NCBI GenBank assembly: GCA_037189845.1 | Contig: JBBCIS010000003.1 | Location: 186,001 to 250,000 of the forward strand | Reading direction: 5' to 3' | Source: JAMLHH01 sp037189845 | GTDB lineage: Bacteria > Bacteroidota > Bacteroidia > Chitinophagales > JADIYW01 | Length of the DNA: 64,000 nt | Part shown: piece by piece, positions 11,816 to 19,688 of the stretch | Numbering within the stretch: the first letter of the stretch is position 1 | Layout: each line of letters begins with the position of its first letter | Notes under the pieces: model-generated | Databases searched by the model: none | Told to the model about the DNA's origin: nothing | The model's input: the letters and a program-made list of their open reading frames with translations, nothing else | Made by a program: the position numbers and the translations under genes

Positions 11816-11840
11816 ATTGTTTTAAAATAACATTTTGCAA

Positions 11841-13193
11841 ATGTATCATGTGTTTAACACCGACGAAACTATTGTAGCCTTATCAACTCCTAATGGCATA
11901 GGAGCCATTGCTGTAATAAGAATTTCAGGTACAGATACTTACACTATCATAAAAAAATGCTTTAAAGGGCGGGATATTGTCAATAATGGAAGTAGCTCGA
12001 TTTATTACGGCCATATCTATGACGGAGATACTCAAATCGATGAAGTTTGCCTATCGTGCTTCTGGGCACCAAAATCCTATACCAAGGAAGATTGCGTTGA
12101 AATATCCTGCCACGGATCTGTCTTTATCCAAAGAAAAATCATTGCTTTACTCATCAAGTGTGGTGCAAGATTAGCAAAAGCAGGCGAATTTACACAAAGG
12201 GCATTTCTCAACGGAAGATTTAATCTTTTACAGGCTGAAGCTGTTGCAGATGTAATAGCCAGTGAATCGGAAGCCCAATTACAGTTAGCCCTGCATCAAT
12301 TAAAGGGTAGAGTTTCGGGAAAATTGAAAAATATGCGCACACAATTACTCGATTTGACTTCTTTACTTGAGCTGGAACTGGATTTTGGAGAAGAAGATGT
12401 GGAATTTGCCAACAGAGAGCAACTTCTGAAAATCACGAAAGATATCTTAAAAGAAGTCGACAGTCTGAGCGATACCTTTCAATATGGTAATGCTATAAAG
12501 AACGGTATAGGGGTGGCAATTGTGGGCCCTCCCAATGTCGGGAAAAGTACTTTGTTAAACAATTTATTACAAGAGGAAAAAGCTATTGTTTCTGATATTG
12601 CCGGAACAACCCGCGATGTTATTGAGGATACGATGGTCATCGACGGAATTCTTTTCAGGTTCATTGATACTGCGGGTATCAGAGACACGGAAGATTATGT
12701 AGAATCTTTAGGAATTCAGAGATCCAAACAAATGATTCTCAAAGCACAAATTGTAATCATTCTTTATGATGGGTCAGTAGAGAAAAAATATATAGATGAA
12801 ATTATTGCAGATGTTGATCAAAGCAATAAGCCTTATCTCTTGGTCAGGAATAAAGCAGATAAATCTTCTGAAGAAATCTTTAACAAGGAATTATCCATCT
12901 CTGCATTACAACACCTGAATATAGAGGAATTAAAAGAAAGACTTATAGAGCTTAGCGGTACGACTGCTGCACCTCTGGATGTGACTGTCAGCAATATCCG
13001 TCATTATGAAGCGCTCCGTCAGGCATCTGGTGCACTCAACAGAGTTCTTGAGGGTATGGAAATGGGTTTAACATTAGAACTCATCGCTCAGGAACTCCGT
13101 GCTGCCATATATTATATAGGTAGTATCACAGGAGAAGTTACACCGGACGATATTCTGGGGAATATTTTCAGCAAGTTTTGTATTGGAAAGTAA
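11841..13193 (+). CDS. mnmE: tRNA uridine-5-carboxymethylaminomethyl modification GTPase MnmE
   Basis: 450-aa GTPase that, with MnmG, installs the cmnm5 group on the wobble uridine of several tRNAs. The N-terminal formyl-THF-binding domain starts ETIVALSTPNGIGAIAVIRISG. The helical domain carries an embedded Ras-like G domain with P-loop GPPNVGKST (about 223-231), G3 DTAG and G4 NKAD, and the protein ends in the invariant C-x-GK tail (FCIGK) needed for modification. Start set at ATG 11841, two codons after an in-frame TTG, because it gives the usual N-terminus. It stands alone with its own -7 element and terminator. The integrase island begins directly behind it. Confidence 0.97.
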   Translation: MYHVFNTDETIVALSTPNGIGAIAVIRISGTDTYTIIKKCFKGRDIVNNGSSSIYYGHIYDGDTQIDEVCLSCFWAPKSYTKEDCVEISCHGSVFIQRKIIALLIKCGARLAKAGEFTQRAFLNGRFNLLQAEAVADVIASESEAQLQLALHQLKGRVSGKLKNMRTQLLDLTSLLELELDFGEEDVEFANREQLLKITKDILKEVDSLSDTFQYGNAIKNGIGVAIVGPPNVGKSTLLNNLLQEEKAIVSDIAGTTRDVIEDTMVIDGILFRFIDTAGIRDTEDYVESLGIQRSKQMILKAQIVIILYDGSVEKKYIDEIIADVDQSNKPYLLVRNKADKSSEEIFNKELSISALQHLNIEELKERLIELSGTTAAPLDVTVSNIRHYEALRQASGALNRVLEGMEMGLTLELIAQELRAAIYYIGSITGEVTPDDILGNIFSKFCIGK

Positions 13194-13236
13194 CCAGTGC
13201 AAAATAACTAAATACATAAATCATAAAACTCAATAT

Positions 13237-13262
13237 AAATCCCTGAATTACAGGGATTTTTT
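13237..13262 (+). terminator. Intrinsic terminator behind mnmE
   Basis: AATCCCTG (13238-13245), a 5-nt loop, CAGGGATT (13251-13258) and a T run to 13262, 45 bp after the mnmE stop. Confidence 0.85.
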
Positions 13263-13305
13263 ATTTTTAACAACTTCCATTACTTTGTAATAATAAGTAT
13301 TATTG

Positions 13306-13360
13306 GGTACAAATTTGTACCTTTATTGTACCTGATTTCAAAACTGTCCGTTTTTGTACC
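13306..13360 (+). repeat. Palindrome plus direct half-sites upstream of the integrase gene
   Basis: A perfect 16-bp palindrome GGTACAAATTTGTACC (13306-13321) is followed by two more copies of its half-site in direct orientation: TTGTACC at 13326-13332 and TTTTTGTACC at 13351-13360. The array sits between the mnmE terminator and the tyrosine recombinase gene. It is placed where recombinase-binding (arm-type) or attachment sites, or an integrase operator, would be expected; which of these it is cannot be told from one copy. Confidence 0.6.
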
Positions 13361-13442
13361 TCATTTAGATGACAATGGCGAAAAATCACAGGTTTTTTCA
13401 GGCTATTCGAAAGGATTAACCGGGGAATTAAGTACGAAAGCG

Positions 13443-14585
13443 ATGATTACAAAAGTAAGTTTAAGACAAAAGAAAATCAGTAAAGGACGGCTAAGCTTGT
13501 ACCTTGACTTTTATCCGGCTATACTGCATCCGGAAACGGGCGCACCTACGCGCAGAGATTTTTTAGGCCTATACATATTTGAAAAGACAAAAACACCTGT
13601 TGACAAGCTACACAATGCCGATGTATTGAAAATTGCGGAAAGCATAAGACAACAACGGGAAAACTTTCTGAATAAGCCTGAAATATACAGTCACTATGAA
13701 AAAGAACAGCTCAGAATAAAAGAATCAGGAGAACAATGTTTTATTGAATATTTTAGAAAGCTGACCCATAAACGCAAAGCCAGTAATCATGATAATTGGG
13801 TTTCAACACTTAATTACCTTGAGGCGTTTACGGACAATAAATTAAAATTTGCCGATCTGAATGAAAAGTTTTTAGAGGATTTTAAAGAATATCTGCTTAC
13901 CACCAAAAGTAAAAGAAGCAACAAAACAATTCTCTCTCAAAATTCAGCTGTATCCTACTTTAATAAGGTGAAAGCGGCACTAAGACAAGCCTATAAAGAC
14001 GGAATACTGCAAATCGATCTGAATGCCAAAATACAACCTATTAAGATCGCTGAAACAAGACGAGGATATTTAACCCTTGAAGAGCTGAATAAGCTGGCAA
14101 AAACTGACTGTAATAACCCTCTGTTGAAACGTGCGGCTCTTTTTTCTGCCCTTACCGGCCTGAGATTTTCAGACATTCAAAAAATGGTATGGAGCGAACT
14201 TGAATTTATAGAGGGACAAGGATATGTACTGAATTTCAGCCAAAAAAAATCTAAAGGTGTTGAATTCTTACCCATTTCAGAACAAGCATACCTTCTTTGT
14301 GGAACACCAGGAGAACCAACCTCCAAAGTTTTTGACGGATTAGAATATTCGGCTTACCATAACAAACACTTATTTCAATGGATCGGAGCTGCCGGAATAA
14401 CAAAGGATATTACCTTTCATTGTTTCCGACATACATACGCTACGTTACAGCTTTTTAATGGTACGGACATCTACACCGTCTCCAAAATGCTGGGGCACAA
14501 AGACCTGAAAACTACACAGGTCTACGCTAAGATCGTAGACGAAGCCAAACGAAAAGCAGTAGATAAAATCAAACTGGATTTTTAA
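13443..14585 (+). CDS. Tyrosine recombinase / phage-type integrase
   Basis: 380-aa site-specific recombinase of the Bacteroidota integrase group: an N-terminal arm-binding-like segment (MITKVSLRQKKISKGRLSL), a SAM-like core-binding domain (about 105-200) and a catalytic domain with the expected residues: Arg in ALTGLRFSDIQ, HxxR in HCFRHTYA, and LGHKDLKTTQVY with the tyrosine nucleophile. The ATG at 13443 is chosen over an upstream TTG (13326) because it gives the standard family N-terminus and leaves the half-site array non-coding. The recombinase probably moved the small island that ends before pdeM. Catalytic residues are all present. Confidence 0.93.
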   Translation: MITKVSLRQKKISKGRLSLYLDFYPAILHPETGAPTRRDFLGLYIFEKTKTPVDKLHNADVLKIAESIRQQRENFLNKPEIYSHYEKEQLRIKESGEQCFIEYFRKLTHKRKASNHDNWVSTLNYLEAFTDNKLKFADLNEKFLEDFKEYLLTTKSKRSNKTILSQNSAVSYFNKVKAALRQAYKDGILQIDLNAKIQPIKIAETRRGYLTLEELNKLAKTDCNNPLLKRAALFSALTGLRFSDIQKMVWSELEFIEGQGYVLNFSQKKSKGVEFLPISEQAYLLCGTPGEPTSKVFDGLEYSAYHNKHLFQWIGAAGITKDITFHCFRHTYATLQLFNGTDIYTVSKMLGHKDLKTTQVYAKIVDEAKRKAVDKIKLDF

Positions 14586-14605
14586 TGCTCAAAATATAAA
14601 GGACC

Positions 14606-15472
14606 ATGGCAAGAGGGAAAGTATTGGATATGAAAGGTGTAATTGTAAAAACCATTCCTGAAATAAAAAGACAACACTGGCTCAATAAAGAACTAAAAGA
14701 AGCCGGTCACGTACACATTGAAGAGTGGTTTGATGATTGGCTGGATGAATCAGATGACTATTGGAGACAGACATATCAGGAGCTGTTAAAGTTTGAAAGT
14801 GAGTTTTATTATCTGAAAGAATTCGTTTGCCAGATAGAGAGAGGTGCTTTTCTTTCAACTCTTCATGAGCTAGAAAATAATGAATCAATCGCAGAAGTTT
14901 TTAAAAGTGCTGAAATGTTAGTTCTAAGTGCTCAAAGTCCATTTGAGAAATTACTGATGAAATGGATTGTTGCTGATTTACTTTACTTCCATAGGGACAA
15001 ACACGAAAACTGTTATGATATTGATATCTGTGATTTTTACAATAAAGTAAAAGTTATTGTACTAAAGGAAACGGAGCAATATCCTATCAGAATTGAAATA
15101 AAAGAAGCCTATACCCCATCAGAACCCGGAATTAATTATGTCTCCAACAAATGGAGACTGATTGGAAATGTAAATCAAAAAAATACGACAATGGAAACAA
15201 CAAAAAACACCACTGAAACAAAACGTTTAACTACGGAAGACATTATCAAAGCAGAATATTCAACTGTAGAAGAAATTATTACACGCCTAATTGTTTGGGA
15301 TGACCCAGAAGCTGTCCGGAAAGATTTAAGAGAAATAATGGATTTCTACCTGACAAAAACAGAAGATAACGCCGATCGCAGAGAAGCAGTCTATGGCTCA
15401 TTTTATACAATGAATGCAGTTCTTGAAAAGGCACAACCCCTTTATGATAAAAAGTATTCTGACAAAGAATAA
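14606..15472 (+). CDS. Hypothetical island protein, 288 aa
   Basis: I do not recognise this protein. It is acidic and helical with no signal peptide or membrane segment, and appears to have two parts: residues 1-195, rich in Trp/Tyr/Glu, and, after a Thr/Lys linker (METTKNTTETKRLTTED), a compact helical C-terminal segment. The gene starts 21 bp after the integrase stop behind AAAGGA, so it is likely cotranscribed. Position suggests an accessory gene of the mobile element, but nothing in the sequence shows an excision or regulatory role. Confidence 0.75.
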   Translation: MARGKVLDMKGVIVKTIPEIKRQHWLNKELKEAGHVHIEEWFDDWLDESDDYWRQTYQELLKFESEFYYLKEFVCQIERGAFLSTLHELENNESIAEVFKSAEMLVLSAQSPFEKLLMKWIVADLLYFHRDKHENCYDIDICDFYNKVKVIVLKETEQYPIRIEIKEAYTPSEPGINYVSNKWRLIGNVNQKNTTMETTKNTTETKRLTTEDIIKAEYSTVEEIITRLIVWDDPEAVRKDLREIMDFYLTKTEDNADRREAVYGSFYTMNAVLEKAQPLYDKKYSDKE

Positions 15473-15536
15473 TTATCAGGCCTCCTATCTTATCCATCTT
15501 CAATATTCCTATTAAAGCTTAAAAATCACCCTTTGC

Positions 15537-15561
15537 AATACTTCACAAATTGCGAAGTATT
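15537..15561. promoter_or_regulatory. Operator-like palindrome upstream of higBA
   Basis: A 25-bp interrupted palindrome, AATACTTC (15537-15544) through GAAGTATT (15554-15561), with inner CAA/TTG arms also pairing and one mismatched pair, centred on 15549. It ends 21 bp before the toxin start. Toxin-antitoxin operons of this class are normally repressed by their XRE antitoxin binding such a palindrome, so this is the probable autoregulatory site. Confidence 0.7.
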
Positions 15562-15582
15562 TTATATCTTTATATCAGTATA

Positions 15583-15879
15583 ATGAAAATTACCAACAAG
15601 AAACTCTTAGAGCAATTTACTCAAAAACACTCCGGAGCTACCTCCGCCGTAAACAAGTGGATTGAAATAATAGAGGACAACGATTTTACAAATCATAATG
15701 AGCTGAAAGCCATGTTTCCATCGGCTGACTATGTAGGGAAACAAAGATATGTATTCAATATCAAAGGCAACCATTACAGATTTGTAGTAATGATTGTGTT
15801 TTTGATGGACTTTGCAGAAATACGATTTTGCGGGACACACTCCGAATATGATAAAATTAAAGACATACAAAATATCTGA
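15583..15879 (+). CDS. higB: HigB-type mRNA interferase toxin (type II toxin-antitoxin)
   Basis: 98-aa RelE-superfamily toxin of the HigB subgroup, expected to cleave mRNA on the ribosome. Typical features are the N-terminal helix (KKLLEQFTQKHSGATSAVNKWIE), the FPSADYVGKQRYVFNIKGNHYR core and FCGTHSEYDKI near the C-terminus. Start taken at ATG 15583; an upstream TTG would lie inside the operator palindrome. The stop is 3 bp before the antitoxin start, toxin first, the usual HigBA order. The pair probably stabilises the integrase island. Confidence 0.9.
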   Translation: MKITNKKLLEQFTQKHSGATSAVNKWIEIIEDNDFTNHNELKAMFPSADYVGKQRYVFNIKGNHYRFVVMIVFLMDFAEIRFCGTHSEYDKIKDIQNI

Positions 15880-15882
15880 ATC

Positions 15883-16299
15883 ATGAATAAGCAATTTCAA
15901 AACCTGATAGAAATAACGGATGAAGCGACGTTTGACGATGTAAGAGCCTATTTTGAAGATTTGATACAGTACGCTACACATAACGGATATCTGGAAGAAC
16001 AGGATGCGGACAACGAGTACACCCGTGAAATGGGACGTATTGCCGGAATGATAGCCGATTACGAAAGTATTTACATGGAGTTTGAAAATATCAAGGTAAA
16101 AAATCCTCTGCTGGTTACCATCGAAAAGGAAATGAGAAAAAAGAATCTCAACCAGCGTCAAACTGCTGAGCTTCTGGAAGTGAAAGAAAATACCTTTTCA
16201 CAAGTCATGTCCGGAAAAAGAAACGTATCCATGAAGTTGGCTAAGAAGCTATACAAAACTCTGAAAATAGACCCTAAAACTATTCTGGAGTTTTCGTAG
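15883..16299 (+). CDS. higA: HigA-type antitoxin with XRE helix-turn-helix
   Basis: 138-aa antitoxin. An acidic N-terminal segment (about 1-70) is likely to wrap the toxin. A Cro/C1-type helix-turn-helix occupies about 82-135 (LNQRQTAELLEVKENTFSQVMSGKR). Cotranscribed with higB (3-bp gap) and presumably binds the palindrome at 15537-15561 to repress the operon. No zinc or protease motif is present, so the family follows from the helix-turn-helix and gene order. Confidence 0.9.
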   Translation: MNKQFQNLIEITDEATFDDVRAYFEDLIQYATHNGYLEEQDADNEYTREMGRIAGMIADYESIYMEFENIKVKNPLLVTIEKEMRKKNLNQRQTAELLEVKENTFSQVMSGKRNVSMKLAKKLYKTLKIDPKTILEFS

Positions 16300-16309
16300 G
16301 GATTAAAAG

Positions 16310-16654
16310 ATGGAAAAGTCAAATAGAAGATTACCTGAAAATAAAGACTTAACTCCTAAAGGGATGGAATTCCTTTGTCAAAAATATACTTTAGAATACT
16401 ATGCAAAGTATATTGAAGATTACAGAGCTGGGTTATCATCAATTGAATTTGCTCAATTAGAGTTAGATAAGAATCGAAAAAAATTGCAACTAGAGATTGA
16501 ATATGTAAACCCTAATGCTATTATAAAAAGGTTCTCACAAATATTTTATACAGACGAGCTTATATCAATCAGTATTACAAAACAAAAATCTGTTCATTTC
16601 CGATCGCATAATACTGAGCATTTAAAAATTCTGCCTGCGTATACAATCCGGTAA
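16310..16654 (+). CDS. Small hypothetical protein at the island edge, probably truncated
   Basis: 114-aa reading frame, not recognised. The first ~85 residues are charged and look coded (MEKSNRRLPENKDL..., YAKYIEDYRAGLSSIEFAQLELDKNRKKLQ). The last ~27 codons are antisense to the 3' end of pdeM, and that part is unlikely to have evolved as protein. The simplest reading is that the gene lost its 3' end where the island joins the pdeM side and now runs into it. It starts 10 bp behind higA and may be cotranscribed. Confidence 0.5.
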   Translation: MEKSNRRLPENKDLTPKGMEFLCQKYTLEYYAKYIEDYRAGLSSIEFAQLELDKNRKKLQLEIEYVNPNAIIKRFSQIFYTDELISISITKQKSVHFRSHNTEHLKILPAYTIR

Positions 16655-17228
16655 AATGGCTAAATGCAGGTAAGATAATCTGATGCGGCATCACCACAAA
16701 ACAAGGTAGCCGCAGCTTACTTTTATTCAGAGTCTTCACCTCTATACCCGGATGAATATGTCCACTGATGACGAAAAGATCTTCCGAGAAGGTATTCACA
16801 GGTTCGTGCACCATTTGAATATTTCCTATCTGATACACCTTCAATGACTGGAACAAACCCAATGAATCCCATTCTTTTTCTTTTAATCGATCGTGATTGC
16901 CTTTGACAAGGGTGAAACGGATATCCGGGTAATTTCCCAACCAGGTACGAAACTGTATCACTTCACTGTTTTTCTGAGCGTGAAGGATATCTCCTACTAT
17001 CACAACTTCTTTTAAAGTGTAATAGCTGAATAAAAAATCTAAACGATCCAGATCGGCTTTACCAATCGTACCGGGTACGGCTAATCCGTTTCTCCGGAAA
17101 TGCGCTGCTTTACCAACGTGTAAATCTGACAATAGCAGTATCTGATAAGCCGGCCAGTAAATTGTTCTCAGGGAGTTGAGAATCATCATCTCTCTTCCAA
17201 ATACAATATTTTTTTCCTGAATTTTCAT
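16575..17228 (-). CDS. pdeM: Ligase-associated DNA damage response metallophosphoesterase PdeM
   Basis: 217-aa calcineurin-like phosphoesterase with the metal-binding motifs in order: DLHVGKA (D-x-H), GDILHA (GD), GNHDR (GNHD) and GHIHPG (GHxH). Members of this family are encoded with the Lhr-like helicase, an ATP-dependent ligase and a beta-lactamase-fold exonuclease, and are assigned to DNA end processing. Last gene of that operon; its ATG overlaps the helicase stop by 4 bp. It converges with the island ORF at 16310. Confidence 0.93.
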   Translation of the reverse strand: MKIQEKNIVFGREMMILNSLRTIYWPAYQILLLSDLHVGKAAHFRRNGLAVPGTIGKADLDRLDFLFSYYTLKEVVIVGDILHAQKNSEVIQFRTWLGNYPDIRFTLVKGNHDRLKEKEWDSLGLFQSLKVYQIGNIQMVHEPVNTFSEDLFVISGHIHPGIEVKTLNKSKLRLPCFVVMPHQIILPAFSHFTGLYTQAEFLNAQYYAIGNEQIFVL

Positions 17229-19687
17229 TTTTTCTTTTTATTCGGCTGAAACTGCCGGGCTTTTATTTTTTCAATTCTGGTGAGCAGGTCTTCACTACTC
17301 AGGGATTGCCTCAGGCTATCTACTTTGATGGGAAAGCTCAGGGGTGTAAAGAATTTCGATTGGATATAAACGATTTTACTTTTCTCTATACGTTCGAAAG
17401 CTGATTGTAGCCGTGGCTCTTCCAGCTGCTGAAAAAATACTTCATTATAGGCTTGCTTCAACAAAAGATTATCAGGGTCATAGGTTTCTAAAACTTTAAA
17501 AATCAGACTTGCAGATGCATGCAGGGATTTGTTGTTTTTCTGCCTGCCATACGTTTTTTGTACGACCAAACCTGAAATAACTGCTATATCTCTGAATTTG
17601 TGACGTGCCATTTCTGCGGCATTGATACAAGCCTGTACATCATTCAACAGGTTTTCTTTTGAGAATAATTGTCTGAGCTGTATTTCATCTAATACAATTT
17701 CCGAATCTGTAAACAATTCAAACCCGTAGTCATTCATTGCCATGGAAAAGCTGATGGGATACAAGCGGCTGATTCTATAGGCCAGTAAGCTTGCCATGAC
17801 TTCATGTACTAATCTTCCCTCTAACGGATAGACAAATAAATGATAGCCTTCACGGGTATAAATATGCTCTATCAGCAATTCATCTTCCCCAGGAATATGT
17901 GAACGCTCTGTCTGATAAGCCAATAAGGGCTGTAAAAACTTCAATTCATCATCTTTCTCCCCGACAGCAGAAGCAGCCGCCAGCTTTTGTCTCAGAAAAT
18001 AACTGAGATTAGAGCTTAAAGGTAACCGACCTCCCAGCCAACTGGGTGTTATCGCCTTGCCGGAAGAAAGCCTGACCTGAGCCTCTAAATCTTTTACCCT
18101 GATAAGCTCCAGCACTCTTCCTGCCAGAATAAATTTGTCTCCGGGTTTTAATCTGGTGATAAAATATTCCTCTACCATACCTATATAGCCACCCGAAATG
18201 TACTTTACTTTTATCATAGCATCGCTGACAATGACTCCCATATTCATACGATGCAGCATGGCTATTCTCCGGCTCCGGACTTCATATTGACCGTTTTCAT
18301 TCCTGACCACTTTATGAAATTCTTCGTAATGAGCTCCGATTTTGCCTCCGACTGTGATGAATTGTAAGCACCACTTCCACTCTTCTTCTTTTAAGGACTG
18401 AAATACGAAAGTTTGCTGTATAACCTCAAACATTTCTTCTGCATTAAAACCTCCACCTAAAGCAATGGTCACTAAAAACTGAACCAGTACATCGAATGTC
18501 AAAACCAACGGCTGCCGTTCTTCAATGGTATGTGTCGATACAGCTTCTTTGAGCGCTGCCACTTCTATCAATTCTATGGAATGTGTCGGAACGAAATATA
18601 TCTTTGACACTTCATAAGGTGAATGCCCGCTGCGTCCGGCCCGTTGAATAAACCTCGCCACACCCTTACTTGACCCTACCTGAATCACTGTATCCACCGG
18701 TTTAAAATCCAGTCCCAAATCCAGCGATGAGGTAGCAACTACTACTTTTAGTAAGCCTGTGCTCAGGCTATCTTCAATCCAGCTTCTCAATTCTGCATCT
18801 ATGGAACTGTGGTGCAGGGCCATCTGACCTGCGAGTTCCGGATTTGCCTCTAACAGCAGTTGGTACCACATTTCACTCTGGCTTCGTGTATTGGTAAAAA
18901 GAATTGCAGAACGGCTTTTTTCAATAATAGGAATCACTTTATCTGCCAGTTTTCCTCCGAGATGGCCTGCCCAGGGCAATAATTCCACTTCATCAGGATA
19001 TACCGGCAGTATGTCAATCTTTTTTTCCTGACGTGCCCTGATTTCTTTTCTCTTTGAGATATTGGGCAGCAATACTTCCAGAGCTTCCGGCAAATTGCCA
19101 ATCGTAGCACTGATGCCCCATATACGGATATTCAGGATCCGGGCTCTCAGATATGCCAGGGCCAACTCCACCATGACACCTCTTTTAGTCCCCAGCAGCT
19201 CGTGCCATTCGTCCACAGCGATACATTTAAGATGGAGGAAAAACCGGTCTCTCGACTTCTGAGCTAATAAGAGATGCAGGCTTTCGGGTGTTACCAGCAG
19301 GATTTCAGGCATATGTTTTGACTGTCTCGTCTTCACTTTAGCATCTGTATCCCCGTTGCGTACTTCTACTGTCCAATCCAGGCCTATATCATTCACTGCA
19401 TCCTGCATAGCTTTTGCCAGATCTTTTGCTAAAGATCTCAGTGGTGTTATCCACAGCAACTGCAAACCTCTCTGAAATTGTTGCGGATGATTCATATAAT
19501 CAATCAGTACAGCCAGAAATACAGAAAATGTTTTCCCGAATCCTGTCGGAGCCACTATCATTCCACTATATCCTGCTGAATAAGCCTGCCAGGTTTCCTG
19601 CTGAAAATTGAATGGTACTTTATTCTGACTATGCAGCCAGTTACTAACGACAGAATATCCATCTGATGATCTGAAAGATTTTTTCAC
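17225..19687 (-). CDS. Ligase-associated DEXH-box helicase (Lhr-like)
   Basis: 820-aa superfamily 2 helicase. The RecA1 domain has Walker A APTGFGKT (about 46-53) and a DEWH box in AVDEWHELLG. The RecA2 domain has ATSSLDLGLD and QRAGRSGHSP (motif VI), followed by the winged-helix and Lhr core C-terminal regions. Length matches the ligase-associated form (about 800 aa) and not the 1,500-aa Lhr. GTG start one base after the ligase stop. Expected to unwind or remodel DNA in repair with the neighbouring nucleases and ligase. Confidence 0.94.
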   Translation of the reverse strand: MKKSFRSSDGYSVVSNWLHSQNKVPFNFQQETWQAYSAGYSGMIVAPTGFGKTFSVFLAVLIDYMNHPQQFQRGLQLLWITPLRSLAKDLAKAMQDAVNDIGLDWTVEVRNGDTDAKVKTRQSKHMPEILLVTPESLHLLLAQKSRDRFFLHLKCIAVDEWHELLGTKRGVMVELALAYLRARILNIRIWGISATIGNLPEALEVLLPNISKRKEIRARQEKKIDILPVYPDEVELLPWAGHLGGKLADKVIPIIEKSRSAILFTNTRSQSEMWYQLLLEANPELAGQMALHHSSIDAELRSWIEDSLSTGLLKVVVATSSLDLGLDFKPVDTVIQVGSSKGVARFIQRAGRSGHSPYEVSKIYFVPTHSIELIEVAALKEAVSTHTIEERQPLVLTFDVLVQFLVTIALGGGFNAEEMFEVIQQTFVFQSLKEEEWKWCLQFITVGGKIGAHYEEFHKVVRNENGQYEVRSRRIAMLHRMNMGVIVSDAMIKVKYISGGYIGMVEEYFITRLKPGDKFILAGRVLELIRVKDLEAQVRLSSGKAITPSWLGGRLPLSSNLSYFLRQKLAAASAVGEKDDELKFLQPLLAYQTERSHIPGEDELLIEHIYTREGYHLFVYPLEGRLVHEVMASLLAYRISRLYPISFSMAMNDYGFELFTDSEIVLDEIQLRQLFSKENLLNDVQACINAAEMARHKFRDIAVISGLVVQKTYGRQKNNKSLHASASLIFKVLETYDPDNLLLKQAYNEVFFQQLEEPRLQSAFERIEKSKIVYIQSKFFTPLSFPIKVDSLRQSLSSEDLLTRIEKIKARQFQPNKKKK

Positions 19688-19688
19688 G

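Noticed and set aside
14606..15472. RteC-like excision regulator
   Set aside because: Position behind an integrase is suggestive, but none of the RteC sequence patterns I know can be seen.
15607..16161. 184-codon minus-strand frame opposite higBA
   Set aside because: Antisense shadow of the toxin-antitoxin genes; Cys/Tyr/Phe-rich composition without any motif.
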